From contig NZ_CP049857.1 of NCBI RefSeq assembly GCF_011299555.1, positions 186,001-250,000 of the forward strand: DNA of 64,000 nucleotides. Reading direction: 5' to 3'. The position numbers were made by a program, and so were the translations under genes. Shown in pieces: positions 44,711 to 56,592 of this stretch (its first letter is position 1; each line of letters begins with the position of its first letter). The notes below the pieces were generated by a model. That model made no database searches. It was given only the letters and a program-made list of their open reading frames with translations, and was not told where the DNA came from. The stretch is from Dysgonomonas sp. HDW5A (GTDB lineage Bacteria; Bacteroidota; Bacteroidia; Bacteroidales; Dysgonomonadaceae).

Positions 44711-46738
44711 ATGACAATGAAAAAGTTTTTTTTAACAGCAATGAGCATATGGACTATAGGCTCTATATATGCACAGATCGGTGTAAATACCGAAACGCCG
44801 GCAACGACACTTCATGTACTGCCCGGAAAAACGGACGGTACAACGGCTGAAGGGATTATCGCTCCTAACCTGAAAAGGTCGGAAGTGATTGCCAAGGACA
44901 GTAAATATGCAACTGCACAAACAGGGGCAATGGTATACGTTAGCGACTTGTCGGGAGTACTGACTACCAAAACAGCGAAAATCATAACAACCGGATACTA
45001 CTACTTCGATGGGGCTCTTTGGCAACCATTTACAAGTGGATCTGCTTCCGTTACCACAGCCAACAACGGTTTGACAATGAACGGCACAACTACCCAATTG
45101 GGGGGAGCTTTAATTAAGGCGACAAGTATTACAGGCACAGACCGATTAACTTTAGCTACGCCTACTACTATTTCGGGCATCCTCCAAATTACCAGTGGAT
45201 CGCCTGATACAGGAAAAGTACTGACCTCAGACATAAATGGCACTGCAACTTGGGTTACACCTGGCATAAGTACCGCCAACAACGGTATAACAATGAATGG
45301 ATCTGTTGCTCAATTGGGAGGAGCGTTAAATCAAAACACAACTATTACAGGAGCTACCCGGCTTACTATAGCTACACCAACTACTATTTCGGGAACAGCA
45401 CTTCTTATTACAAGCCCATTACAGATTGCTAGCGGATTACCTGGTGCAGGAAAAGTATTAATGTCCGATTTTACGGGTAATGCAACATGGGCTACAGCAA
45501 TAACTACCGCAAATAATGGTTTAACAATGAATGGAATAGCTGCCCAACTAGGAGGAGATTTAACCCAACCTACAAGCATTACAGGAACAAACCGATTAAC
45601 TTTAGCTACACCACTTCAAATAAGTAGCGGAACACCCGGTGCAGGCAAAGTATTAACATCGGATGCCAGCGGTAATGCTACATGGGCTGCTAACGCAACC
45701 CCTTGGTATAAGGTGGGTACTACAGTTCCATCGATATTGAACACTGACGATTCGTACCTGACAGCTAAAACAGTTATCGGAGGAAATACCATTGCTTCTA
45801 TCAATGGGGGAACAGCCAATGCACAACTTACAGTAACAGGAGGAGATGCTTCCATTAATGGTATAACTGTAGGAAGAGGGGCAGGCAATATATCAACAAA
45901 TATAGCAGTAGGAGCCAATAGTTTGGCAGCAAACACTTCAGGAACCAATAACACTGCTATTGGGTCAGGCGCCTTAAAAAGTAATCAAACTTCGTCTTTA
46001 AATACTGCGGTGGGGTACCAAGTTCTTCAAGCTAATACAACTGGCGGTGCTAATACTGCTATGGGATATTCAGCCGGAAGTGGCCTGACGACGGGAAATG
46101 GTAATACTGCTATTGGATATTCAGCCGGAGCTAATCTGACGACGGGAGCTTATAACGTGGCTATAGGTTACAACGTGAGTCTTCCGGATCCTGCAGCCAA
46201 TTTCCAAATGAATATAGGTAATGCTATATATGGGGTTACTAGTCTTACTGCTGGAGCGGGGCGTGTAAGTATTGGTAAAACAACTCCTGATGCAGGTGTA
46301 TTTTTAGATGTAGCCGGCTTAACACAAATAACAGGAGCCGGAAAATTCAAATATGTAGATAACAATCAGTTATCAGGACGGGTATTGTCTACTGATAATA
46401 ATGGTGTTGCTAAGTGGGCTGATCAGAATATGCTTACAGGGAGTTGGTTTTATTTGCCATCAATAAACTTAGATATGAGTACAACAACAAGTAAAACAAT
46501 AAATTTATTTACAGCCGGTGTACAACAGCTAATTCAAACACCAATAATAAGTAGTTTTGGTGGTGGCAATCTACCTACTCTTCCTACAACAGCAAGTGCA
46601 TACGAATATATGGTTGTAGGTAGTAGTGGACACATTACAATATCAAATATATCTTCATTAGGAGTTATGACTTATACACCTACCACCACCAACCCTCCTC
46701 CATTTGCTTTTGTGAATATCATTGTTCGGGTTAAATAA
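44711..46738 (+). CDS. secreted repeat protein of the S74 cluster, lacking the S74 domain
   Basis: 675 residues (the second Met, MKKFF, may be the start). Signal peptide (SIWTIGSIYAQ) and the shared module IGVNTETPATTLHV ... EGIIAPNLKRSEVIAKDSKYATAQTGAMVYV. Then three imperfect repeats of about 70 residues, each of the form TANNGLTMNG...AQLGGAL...ITG..RLTLATP...GAGKVLTSD..GNATW (about 117-325). PWYKVGT follows, then YadA-like NTAIG head repeats (about 385-495) and a unique C-terminal domain (GSWFYLPSINLDM ... VNIIVRVK). There is no Ser-Lys dyad. It stands behind its own promoter, AG tract and terminator. Confidence 0.8.
   Translation: MTMKKFFLTAMSIWTIGSIYAQIGVNTETPATTLHVLPGKTDGTTAEGIIAPNLKRSEVIAKDSKYATAQTGAMVYVSDLSGVLTTKTAKIITTGYYYFDGALWQPFTSGSASVTTANNGLTMNGTTTQLGGALIKATSITGTDRLTLATPTTISGILQITSGSPDTGKVLTSDINGTATWVTPGISTANNGITMNGSVAQLGGALNQNTTITGATRLTIATPTTISGTALLITSPLQIASGLPGAGKVLMSDFTGNATWATAITTANNGLTMNGIAAQLGGDLTQPTSITGTNRLTLATPLQISSGTPGAGKVLTSDASGNATWAANATPWYKVGTTVPSILNTDDSYLTAKTVIGGNTIASINGGTANAQLTVTGGDASINGITVGRGAGNISTNIAVGANSLAANTSGTNNTAIGSGALKSNQTSSLNTAVGYQVLQANTTGGANTAMGYSAGSGLTTGNGNTAIGYSAGANLTTGAYNVAIGYNVSLPDPAANFQMNIGNAIYGVTSLTAGAGRVSIGKTTPDAGVFLDVAGLTQITGAGKFKYVDNNQLSGRVLSTDNNGVAKWADQNMLTGSWFYLPSINLDMSTTTSKTINLFTAGVQQLIQTPIISSFGGGNLPTLPTTASAYEYMVVGSSGHITISNISSLGVMTYTPTTTNPPPFAFVNIIVRVK
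46051..46152 (+). repeat. 51-base tandem repeat within the surface-protein gene
   Basis: Two near-identical 51-base units encoding ANTAMGYSAGSGLTTGNG and NTAIGYSAGANLTTGA-like head repeats; in frame, so copy-number change would lengthen the fibre without breaking it. Confidence 0.75.
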
Positions 46739-46817
46739 AATTACAACCCATAAGCTAGTATTCAATAAACTCACGCTCCGCCACGATGTGACGGGGCTGA
46801 TAAAATAGGTAGATTAT

Positions 46818-48371
46818 ATGCTAAAAAAAATAATATTAATTTTAACCCTGTTCTTAATAACAGTGGGCAGCATCTATGCTCAAAAAGAACAATACAACTG
46901 GTATTTTGGGTTTAACGCCCGTCTTTCCTGGAATTCAACCAGAACACTTACAGGAACAGGAGTTTACGGAACAGCTAACGCCACCTTAACAGGATTACCT
47001 TTACAGTTTCCCGGATCGGCTATGCAAACATATGAAGGTTGCTTTTCCACTTCGGATGCAGATGGAAATATTTTGTTTTATTCGGATGGGATAACCATAT
47101 GGAACAGAAACAACCAACAAATGGTTACAGGCTTATCGGGCGATCCGTCTTCGGCACAATCGGGAATCATATTACCGTACCCCGAAACTCCGGGTAAATA
47201 CATTGCAGTAACATTAGGGAAAGACAATTCAAACAACCTCTCTTATACTGTTGTAGATATGTCTCTGAATGGAGGGCTTGGGGGCACAGTCCCTGCTACA
47301 ACGAACGTTGCACTCACAGGACAATCCGGAGCATTGGGTGAATCGGTTTTTGCAGTAAGACATACCAACAAAGAGGATTTCTGGATAGTGGCTCCGGGAC
47401 GCACAACCACTACATCTTATCTGAATGTATGGAAAGTAACTTCTGCAGGCGTACAAACTACCCGATATAGCGTAGCAACAGTAAGTATAGGCTTCACATC
47501 ATTAGGAGCCAATGGATACCTCAAATTTACAACTGACGGTCTACACTATGTATGGGCAGATTTCCTTAGCGGAAGACTTGTTTATGGCGATTTTAATCCC
47601 ACAGCAGGTACTATCACCAACGTAAAAATCCGTAATACATATCCGTTATTTCCTTCTAACCCTAACCGTGCATATGGAGTAGAGTTTTCGCCTAGTGGCA
47701 AATATCTGTATCTGACACAGGCTCCGGGTAGTTTGAATACAAACCAGGTTTCAGGATTAGTAGTTTATGATTTTGCAGCTTTGCTGGCTACATCTAATCC
47801 TAATTCAATAAATCCAGTAAAAACTATCACTAATCCGGTTTCTCTAGCTGACGGTGTTACCGACCATTTCGGAGGTATACAACTTGGGCCCGACGGGCGG
47901 ATGTATATCTCCCGGTTCTCCTCTACAGGGATGTTTGTAATTACCAATCCGGAAAGCCCTACGGCTATGAATATTTATAAACTCCTGAATTTCTTACCCG
48001 GCAATGGCTATTGGGGACTACCCAACTTTGCTGCACCGTGGTTTCGGATGGAGCTTACACCTCCGGCAAATGCCGAAAGTTGCGCAAACGTATCAGCCAC
48101 TTTTCAATTATCAATCATTCCGGGTATGGGGCTTAGTAATGTAAGTAGAATCGTAATAGATTTTGGTGATGGTGGTACAACAACATACAACAGCCCCCTA
48201 AGCAGCCTGTACAGCTTCCCTCACACCTATAATAAACCAGGTATTTATACCATTACAATTACTGCTTATAACGCAACGGGAGGGGTCGAAATTTCGACAT
48301 CTTCTACTATGACCATAAATTCGTGTGCGATGAGAGTTAATCCGCAAGTGAGCGTTAGAGCCGGCACTTAA
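46818..48371 (+). CDS. secreted beta-propeller protein with PKD domain
   Basis: 517 residues. Signal peptide (LITVGSIYAQ), then a propeller-like region with CFSTSDADGNILFYSDGITIWNRNNQQM, SGIILPYPETPGKYIAVT and VEFSPSGKYLYLTQAPG, found in many Bacteroidetes secreted proteins. A PKD-type domain follows at about 425-500 (VSRIVIDFGDGGTTTYN ... FPHTYNKPGIYTITITAYN). The end SCAMRVNPQVSVRAGT is short; I see no clear type IX secretion tail. It follows the 675-residue protein by 79 bases and may share its transcript, and hence its AG-tract control. Confidence 0.8.
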   Translation: MLKKIILILTLFLITVGSIYAQKEQYNWYFGFNARLSWNSTRTLTGTGVYGTANATLTGLPLQFPGSAMQTYEGCFSTSDADGNILFYSDGITIWNRNNQQMVTGLSGDPSSAQSGIILPYPETPGKYIAVTLGKDNSNNLSYTVVDMSLNGGLGGTVPATTNVALTGQSGALGESVFAVRHTNKEDFWIVAPGRTTTTSYLNVWKVTSAGVQTTRYSVATVSIGFTSLGANGYLKFTTDGLHYVWADFLSGRLVYGDFNPTAGTITNVKIRNTYPLFPSNPNRAYGVEFSPSGKYLYLTQAPGSLNTNQVSGLVVYDFAALLATSNPNSINPVKTITNPVSLADGVTDHFGGIQLGPDGRMYISRFSSTGMFVITNPESPTAMNIYKLLNFLPGNGYWGLPNFAAPWFRMELTPPANAESCANVSATFQLSIIPGMGLSNVSRIVIDFGDGGTTTYNSPLSSLYSFPHTYNKPGIYTITITAYNATGGVEISTSSTMTINSCAMRVNPQVSVRAGT

Positions 48372-48396
48372 TAAGATTAACTCGTAATTTTCTCAA

Positions 48397-48436
48397 AAAA
48401 AACAGGAGGGCAAGTATATTATTGTCCTCCTGTTTT
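48397..48436. terminator. bidirectional terminator
   Basis: AAAACAGGAGGGCAA / TTGTCCTCCTGTTTT between convergent genes, with A and T runs outside. Confidence 0.88.
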
Positions 48437-48454
48437 ACTTAGTATCTAAATCAA

Positions 48455-49648
48455 TTACATTTCCAAGTCAATATCAAATAATTCGTGCCAAGGTAACCCT
48501 TGCTTGTTTAATTGCTCCATAAACGGATCGGGGTTAAACTCTTCGACATTGAATACTCCGGGTTTACGCCAGATTCCTTTAAAGAACATCATGGCTCCTA
48601 TCATGGCAGGCACACCTGTAGTATAGCTTACTCCCTGCATACCTGTTTCCTTGAAAGCAGCCTCATGCGAACAGTTGTTATATATATAATAGGTACGTTC
48701 TTTACCATCCTTTACGCCTGTGATACGGCATCCGATAGAAGTTTCACCTGTATAATTCTCTCCAAGCTCTCCCGGATCAGGTAAAACAGCTTTCAAAAAC
48801 TGAATCGGAACAATCTCTACACCATTATATATAATAGGATCGATACGAGCCATTCCTATATTTTGGATCACACGTAAGTGAGTCAGATATTCCTGCCCGA
48901 AAGTCATCCAGAAACGAGCACGCTTAAGTGTTGGGAAATTTTTCACCAACGACTCCAATTCTTCGTGATAGATCACATACGATTCTTTTGGTCCGATATT
49001 AGGATAATTCAATGGTTTATGGATTTCGTGCGGTTCGGTTTCAACCCACTGTCCATTCTCCCAGTATTTTCCTTTCTGAGTAACCTCACGTATATTAATT
49101 TCAGGATTGAAGTTGGTTGCAAAAGCTTTTCCATGATCACCTGCATTACAATCTACAATATCTAATGTATGCAATTCATCAAAATGATGTTTTGCTGCAT
49201 AGGCAGTAAATACACTTGTCACACCCGGATCAAATCCACAACCAAGAATAGCCGTAAGACCCGCTTTCTCAAATCTATCTTTATAAGCCCACTGCCAGCT
49301 ATACTCATATTTTGCTTCATCTTTTGGCTCATAATTCGCAGTGTCCAGATAATTAACACCACATGCCAAACAAGCATCCATTATAGTCAGATCCTGATAT
49401 GGCAAAGCAACATTGATTACTAACTCGGGTTTAAACGAATTAAATAATTTAATCAAGTCCTCAACACTGTCGGCATCCACTTGAGCTGTTTGAATTCTAC
49501 CTCCCCCAATAGCTTGGGCAATAGCATCACATTTCGATTTGGTGCGGCTGGCAAGCATTACTTCTGTAAATACTTCCGGATTCTGAGCAACCTTGTGAGC
49601 TACTACTGTACCTACACCACCTGCTCCAATAATTAAAACTTTACCCAT
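48455..49648 (-). CDS. saccharopine dehydrogenase-family protein, probably carboxynorspermidine synthase
   Basis: 397 residues with a Rossmann start (MGKVLIIGAGGVGTVVAHKVAQNP) and the conserved ALPYQDLTIMDACLACGVNYLDTANYEPKDEAKYEYSWQW, ILGCGFDPGVTSVF and TTGVPAMIGAMM. The size and these motifs match carboxy(nor)spermidine dehydrogenase, the first step of the alternative spermidine route that Bacteroidetes use, better than true saccharopine (lysine) enzymes. The partner decarboxylase is not in the window. Single gene. Confidence 0.88.
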   Translation of the reverse strand: MGKVLIIGAGGVGTVVAHKVAQNPEVFTEVMLASRTKSKCDAIAQAIGGGRIQTAQVDADSVEDLIKLFNSFKPELVINVALPYQDLTIMDACLACGVNYLDTANYEPKDEAKYEYSWQWAYKDRFEKAGLTAILGCGFDPGVTSVFTAYAAKHHFDELHTLDIVDCNAGDHGKAFATNFNPEINIREVTQKGKYWENGQWVETEPHEIHKPLNYPNIGPKESYVIYHEELESLVKNFPTLKRARFWMTFGQEYLTHLRVIQNIGMARIDPIIYNGVEIVPIQFLKAVLPDPGELGENYTGETSIGCRITGVKDGKERTYYIYNNCSHEAAFKETGMQGVSYTTGVPAMIGAMMFFKGIWRKPGVFNVEEFNPDPFMEQLNKQGLPWHELFDIDLEM

Positions 49649-51563
<1,915 letters not shown>

Positions 51564-51573
51564 TAATACGAAG

Positions 51574-51650
51574 AAGTTCACAGAGCTTATTTATTGCTTT
51601 TTCTCCATATTTATAGCTAACGACTGTAAATATTAAAGGCAAAGTAATAG
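51574..51650 (+). repeat. dispersed palindromic element, copy 17 (atpD-atpC gap)
   Basis: Head AGTTCACAGAGCT, body TATTTATTGCTTTTTC, then TATAGCTAACGACTGTAAATATTAAAGGC; fills the 110-base gap between atpD and atpC. Confidence 0.8.
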
Positions 51651-51673
51651 ATATTCAACATTAGTTATAATAA

Positions 51674-51919
51674 ATGAAAGAATTACAATTAAAAATAATT
51701 TCACCCGAAAAGATACTGTTTCAAGGAGCGGTGTTATCCGTAATACTTCCGGGGACAGATGGTGAATTTGGTATATTGCCCGATCATGCTTCCCTTATAG
51801 GGTCTTTACGCAAGGGAGATATTTCTTATGAAATAGAAAAGGGATCGCCGGAAATAGTTACCATTGAAAGTGGATTCGTTGAAGTCAAAAAGAATGTAGT
51901 TACCATTTGTGTAGAATAA
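51674..51919 (+). CDS. atpC: ATP synthase F1 subunit epsilon (short form)
   Basis: 81 residues, against about 130-140 in most bacteria. Only the N-terminal beta-sandwich is present (LQLKIISPEKILFQGAVLSVILPGTDGEFGILPDHASLIGSLRKG ... IESGFVEVKKNVVTICVE). The C-terminal helical pair that brakes ATP hydrolysis is absent. No frameshift is apparent: the stop is followed after 3 bases by the next gene. Short epsilon is known in Bacteroidetes and related groups. Confidence 0.93.
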   Translation: MKELQLKIISPEKILFQGAVLSVILPGTDGEFGILPDHASLIGSLRKGDISYEIEKGSPEIVTIESGFVEVKKNVVTICVE

Positions 51920-51922
51920 TTT

Positions 51923-52333
51923 ATGAACATATTCAAAGCGAATTTAATTATATACGTGATTGCCTTCGGACTCTTAATCAGTGGATGCTTAGGATTAGGG
52001 TTATCTTATTTCTTACCAACTTTTAATTGGAATTGGTTCATAGGTCTTGCTGCATTTTATCTGGTTATCGAATCGATAGTCGTATTGATGGTAGAGAGTT
52101 TCAGCCAGAAAAAAAACATAAAACAAATGGTAAACATCTACATGTTAACTAAGGTCATAAAAATCATAGCATCTTTGATCTTTATAACAGTGTATGTTGT
52201 TATAGTGAAAGAAAACGTCAAAGCTTTTGTAGCTGTTTTTATATTATTTTATTTATTATACCTGATCGCCGAAACCTTCATTTTCATGAAAACAGAAAAG
52301 CGTATCAAAGAAAAAAATAGTAGCAATGAATAG
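51923..52333 (+). CDS. AtpI-like membrane protein of the atp operon
   Basis: 136 residues with four hydrophobic helices (about 7-31, 35-56, 72-95, 100-123) and a charged tail (KTEKRIKEKNSSNE). It stands in the AtpI position before subunit a, 3 bases after atpC and overlapping atpB by 8 bases. AtpI-type proteins help assemble the c-ring or supply Mg2+; sequence alone does not prove it here. Confidence 0.75.
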   Translation: MNIFKANLIIYVIAFGLLISGCLGLGLSYFLPTFNWNWFIGLAAFYLVIESIVVLMVESFSQKKNIKQMVNIYMLTKVIKIIASLIFITVYVVIVKENVKAFVAVFILFYLLYLIAETFIFMKTEKRIKEKNSSNE

Positions 52334-53423
52334 CCAATTAAAATACATATTTATACTGGTATGCTTATTCGTAATGGGGACGACGTCTTCCTTTGCTTCT
52401 GAAGGAGATTCGTCTGAAGAAGCAAAAGAACTTAACGTTAAAGAGTTAATACTTGAACACCTTGCGGATTCATACGAGTGGCACATTACAACATGGGGAG
52501 AACATCATATCTCGGTTCCATTACCTGTAATAGTGAAAGGCGAAAATAGTGGATGGAATGTATTCTGTTCTTCAAAACTAAACCATGGAGCTTCGGAATA
52601 CAAAGGCTTTTACATTGCTAGCGAAGGTGACTACAAAGGTAAAATTGTCGAAAAGAATGCTTCAGGAGAAGAAATCAGACCCTGGGATATTTCTATTACA
52701 AAAAATGCTTTTGCACTTATCATATGCAGTATTATAACCCTTGTACTTATTTTGTCAGTAGCCAGATGGTACAAGAAAAACTCAACAGCTGAAAATCCAA
52801 AAGTTCCCGGAGGATTCATTGGATTCATGGAGTTATTTATAATGAGTGTTAACGATGATATCATAAAACCATGTATCGGTAAAAATTACAAGAAATTTGC
52901 TCCTTATTTACTGACTACATTCTTTTTTATCTTTATAAACAACATTGCCGGTTTAATTCCGATTTTTCCCTTCGGAGCTACTGTTACAGGCAATATAGCA
53001 GTCACTTTAGTACTGGCTGTATTTACGATGGTTATTGTTAATGTATTTGGTACTAAGGAATATTGGAAAGAGATATTCTGGCCCGAAGTTCCTACATGGC
53101 TAAAGGTACCTGTACCAATTATGCCTGCGATAGAATTAGTTGGAATCGTTACAAAGCCATTTGCCTTAATGATTCGTCTCTTTGCTAACATTTTGGCAGG
53201 TCACTCCATCGTTTTGGGATTGGTATGTTTGATCTTTGTTACAGTGAAACTAGGAACCGGAATTAATACTTCAATGACTGTGGTATCTGTTATGTTGACG
53301 ATATTTATCAGTTTTGTTGAAATATTGGTTGCATATATCCAAGCATACGTATTTACAATGCTATCAGCAGTATTTATTGGTTTAGCACAGGTTGAACCTC
53401 ACAAAGAAAAGAATCATAAATAA
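52326..53423 (+). CDS. atpB: ATP synthase Fo subunit a
   Basis: Proton channel subunit. 365 residues, about 100 longer than E. coli because of an N-terminal extension: a cleavable-looking signal (KYIFILVCLFVMGTTSSFA) and a soluble, presumably periplasmic segment (to about 125) before the membrane helices. The essential Arg is in PFALMIRLFANILAGHSIVLGL. This layout is normal for Bacteroidetes subunit a. Confidence 0.96.
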   Translation: MNSQLKYIFILVCLFVMGTTSSFASEGDSSEEAKELNVKELILEHLADSYEWHITTWGEHHISVPLPVIVKGENSGWNVFCSSKLNHGASEYKGFYIASEGDYKGKIVEKNASGEEIRPWDISITKNAFALIICSIITLVLILSVARWYKKNSTAENPKVPGGFIGFMELFIMSVNDDIIKPCIGKNYKKFAPYLLTTFFFIFINNIAGLIPIFPFGATVTGNIAVTLVLAVFTMVIVNVFGTKEYWKEIFWPEVPTWLKVPVPIMPAIELVGIVTKPFALMIRLFANILAGHSIVLGLVCLIFVTVKLGTGINTSMTVVSVMLTIFISFVEILVAYIQAYVFTMLSAVFIGLAQVEPHKEKNHK

Positions 53424-53424
53424 A

Positions 53425-53439
53425 AAGGTATGAGACCTT
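53425..53439 (-). repeat. dispersed palindromic element, copy 18 (atpB-atpE gap, head only)
   Basis: AAGGTATGAGACCTT, an imperfect palindrome 40 bases before atpE, preceded by AAATAA as in other minus-oriented copies. Confidence 0.7.
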
Positions 53440-53467
53440 AAACGATAAACAATAATTAAATAACTAA

Positions 53468-53734
<267 letters not shown>

Positions 53735-53754
53735 AACAATTAAATTAATAAATT

Positions 53755-54252
53755 ATGCTTTTACAACCTGAAGCCGGTCTTTTATTTTGGATGCTTCTAT
53801 CTTTCGGAGTCGTTTTTGCTGTATTGGCAAAATTTGGATTCCCGATTATAACAAAGATGGTCGAAGATCGCAATGCGTACATCGAAAAATCTTTAGATGC
53901 AGCCAAAGAAGCCAATAAACAATTGGCTCAAATAAAAGAGCAAAGCGAAGCTATATTAGCTTCAGCCCGTGAAGAGCAGGTGAAAATCTTAAAAGATGCT
54001 GAAAGCACCAGAACCCGTATAGTCAACGAATCTAAGGAATTGGCACGTGCCGAAGGATTGAAAGAGCTGGACGAATTAAGAAAGCAAATGAAACGCGAAA
54101 AAGAAGATGCAATAAAGGACATACGTCGTCAAGTTGCAGACCTTTCGGTGGATATTGCAGAAAAAGTAATTCGCAACAATCTCAACAGCAATGCTGAGCA
54201 AATGGCAATGATAGACCGTTTGATTGACGAAGGTATGGTATCTAAATCTTAA
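53755..54252 (+). CDS. atpF: ATP synthase Fo subunit b
   Basis: Peripheral stalk. 165 residues: one N-terminal membrane helix (LLFWMLLSFGVVFAVLAKFGFPIITKMVEDR) and a long charged coiled coil (AKEANKQLAQIKEQSEAILASAREEQVKIL...). Twenty bases after atpE. Confidence 0.97.
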   Translation: MLLQPEAGLLFWMLLSFGVVFAVLAKFGFPIITKMVEDRNAYIEKSLDAAKEANKQLAQIKEQSEAILASAREEQVKILKDAESTRTRIVNESKELARAEGLKELDELRKQMKREKEDAIKDIRRQVADLSVDIAEKVIRNNLNSNAEQMAMIDRLIDEGMVSKS

Positions 54253-54258
54253 TATAAT

Positions 54259-54813
54259 ATGAATTCAGGAATGGTATCTATGCGTTATGCACGAGCTTTG
54301 TTTAGCTATGCTTTGGAAAAAAAGGCTGAGGACACGATTTTTTCAGAAATGAAAATCTTGTCTGAAAACCTTGCCAGTAGTTCACAACTTCGGGCAACAC
54401 TAGATAATCCTGTACTGAGTACAAGGGACAAACTGGAACTTATAAAACTTGCTGTCGGAGAAACCATAAGCGATGTATTTGTTCGGTTTATCCAATTGGT
54501 ATTGCATCAGAGAAGAGAAAACCATCTGCAAACGATCAGTTTAGTATACTTAGATTTATACAGGAAATATAAGAATATTAGTGTCGGAAAATTAGTAACG
54601 GCATGTCCTGTCGATGATACTACTATAAATAAAATTAAACAACTGGTTAAACAGAAAGAAGAGGGTACAATTGAATTTGTAACCGAAGTAGATCCAAAAC
54701 TTGGTGGTGGTTTTATTTTATATATTGGTACTTATAGACTTGATGCCAGTGTGGCTTCTCAATTGAGCAGAATAAAAAGCCAATTGATGAGTAAGAATAA
54801 AAAAATTGCATAG
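54259..54813 (+). CDS. atpH: ATP synthase F1 subunit delta
   Basis: Links the peripheral stalk to F1. 184 residues: helical N-domain (VSMRYARALFSYALEKKAEDTIFSEM ... LSTRDKLELIKLA) and C-domain ending GGGFILYIGTYRLDASVASQLSRIKSQL. Six bases after atpF. Confidence 0.96.
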   Translation: MNSGMVSMRYARALFSYALEKKAEDTIFSEMKILSENLASSSQLRATLDNPVLSTRDKLELIKLAVGETISDVFVRFIQLVLHQRRENHLQTISLVYLDLYRKYKNISVGKLVTACPVDDTTINKIKQLVKQKEEGTIEFVTEVDPKLGGGFILYIGTYRLDASVASQLSRIKSQLMSKNKKIA

Positions 54814-54814
54814 T

Positions 54815-54880
54815 AACCTTATGTTGTAACAGGCTTTGGTTATAATGTCCACCAAAGCAATAAAATAGGTCTGGAGACCT
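54815..54880 (-). repeat. dispersed palindromic element, copy 19 (atpH-atpA gap)
   Basis: Head AGGTCTGGAGACCT at 54867-54880, body on the minus strand TTTTATTGCTTTGGTGG, tail to about 54815. The head lies 17 bases before the atpA ATG. Confidence 0.85.
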
Positions 54881-54897
54881 TAATACAAGGAATAAAT

Positions 54898-56484
54898 ATG
54901 TCTGAAAATATAAAAGCTAGTGAGGTTTCTGATGTGTTGAAGATGCAATTGGATGGGATTGATAATCGTATTCAATTGGATGAGGTCGGAGTAGTTCTTT
55001 CGGTAGGTGACGGAGTTGCACGGATCTATGGTCTCAATAACGCAGAAGCCAATGAATTATTAGAGTTCGACAATGGGGTGAAAGCTGTTGTGATGAATCT
55101 CGAAGAAGATAATGTAGGAGCAGTATTACTTGGATCGAGCAGCCAGATTAAAGAAGGCTTCAATGTTAAAAGAACAGGTCTTATTGCTTCAATAAAAGTG
55201 GGTGACGGACTACTCGGACGTGTTATTACACCTTTGGGAGAACCTATCGACGGTAAGGGAGATATAACAGGCGAATTATTGGAAATGCCTCTGGAGCGCA
55301 AAGCTCCGGGAGTAATATACCGTCAGCCTGTAACCCAACCTTTACAAACGGGTCTTAAGGCTATTGATGCCATGATACCTATTGGTAGAGGTCAACGAGA
55401 GTTGATTATCGGTGACCGTCAGACCGGAAAAACAGCAATTGCAATTGATGCAATCATTAGTCAAAAAGCAAATTTCGATGCAGGTGATCCTGTATATTGT
55501 ATCTATGTTGCTATTGGACAGAAAGCGTCTTCGGTTGCCAATATTGTTGAAACACTGAAAGAAAAAGGAGCATTACAATATACAACTATCATTGCAGCAA
55601 CGGCAGCCGAACCGGCAGCCATGCAATACTTCGGAGCTTTCTCCGGAGCTGCTATCGGTGAATATTTTAGAGATACCGGTCGTCATGCTTTGGTAGTCTA
55701 TGATGACTTATCGAAACAAGCTGTTGCCTATCGTGAAGTTTCGTTGCTTTTGAAAAGACCTCCGGGTCGTGAGGCGTATCCCGGTGATATTTTCTATCTG
55801 CACTCTCGCCTACTGGAACGTGCTGCTAAGATTATCAATCAGCAAGAAGTTGCCGAGCAAATGAATGATCTACCCGAATGTCTCAAAGGCAGAGTAAAAG
55901 GTGGAGGTTCATTGACTGCACTTCCAATCATTGAAACTCAGGCGGGTGACGTATCTGCATATATCCCGACTAACGTAATTTCAATTACCGATGGTCAGAT
56001 ATTTTTGGATATTGACTTGTTCAACTCCGGTTATCGTCCAGCAATTGACGTAGGTATTTCGGTATCACGTGTTGGAGGTAGTGCTCAGACCAAGGCGATG
56101 AAAAAAGTAGCAGGAACATTGAAAATTGATCAGGCTCAGTATCGTGAACTCGAAGCTTTTACAAAGTTTGGTGGAGACATGGACCCAATTACCGCTTTGA
56201 CTATAGACAAAGGGCAAAAAAATGCAGCATTATTGGTACAACCCCAATATTCACCAATGCCTGTTGAAAAACAAATTGCAATACTATATTGTGGAACAAA
56301 TGGATTGTTGAATAATGTTCCTGTAGATAAGGTTCATGAATTCGAAAGTAATTTTCTGCAGATATTAGAAATGCAATACAAAGAAACAGTATTGGATATT
56401 CTCAAAACAGGAGTTATAAATGACGGTGTAACAGCTATCATAGAAAAGGTTGCTGAAGAATTAGCAGGTAAATATAAAAAATAA
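54898..56484 (+). CDS. atpA: ATP synthase F1 subunit alpha
   Basis: Regulatory, nucleotide-binding F1 subunit. 528 residues: Walker [85 protein letters not shown]. Flanked on both sides by palindromic elements; the downstream one begins at its stop codon. Confidence 0.98.
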   Translation: MSENIKASEVSDVLKMQLDGIDNRIQLDEVGVVLSVGDGVARIYGLNNAEANELLEFDNGVKAVVMNLEEDNVGAVLLGSSSQIKEGFNVKRTGLIASIKVGDGLLGRVITPLGEPIDGKGDITGELLEMPLERKAPGVIYRQPVTQPLQTGLKAIDAMIPIGRGQRELIIGDRQTGKTAIAIDAIISQKANFDAGDPVYCIYVAIGQKASSVANIVETLKEKGALQYTTIIAATAAEPAAMQYFGAFSGAAIGEYFRDTGRHALVVYDDLSKQAVAYREVSLLLKRPPGREAYPGDIFYLHSRLLERAAKIINQQEVAEQMNDLPECLKGRVKGGGSLTALPIIETQAGDVSAYIPTNVISITDGQIFLDIDLFNSGYRPAIDVGISVSRVGGSAQTKAMKKVAGTLKIDQAQYRELEAFTKFGGDMDPITALTIDKGQKNAALLVQPQYSPMPVEKQIAILYCGTNGLLNNVPVDKVHEFESNFLQILEMQYKETVLDILKTGVINDGVTAIIEKVAEELAGKYKK

Positions 56485-56590
56485 GGTCTCTGACCTTTTT
56501 ATTGCTCTGCAGTAGGGGCGAACCTCTGGTTCATCTAAGGTGCAAGCCTTTCCCCTACTATCGGAAATATATTATTAAATACTATCATAG
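56483..56590 (+). repeat. dispersed palindromic element, copy 20 (atpA-atpG gap) with inserted mini-hairpin
   Basis: Head AAGGTCTCTGACCTT overlapping the atpA stop, body TTTATTGCTCTG, then a module bounded by GTAGGGG and CCCCTAC (56512-56558), as in copy 10. Confidence 0.8.
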
Positions 56591-56592
56591 TT

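Noticed and set aside
48455-49648. Saccharopine dehydrogenase for lysine metabolism
   Set aside because: Length and motifs fit carboxynorspermidine synthase better, and no lysine-pathway gene is adjacent.
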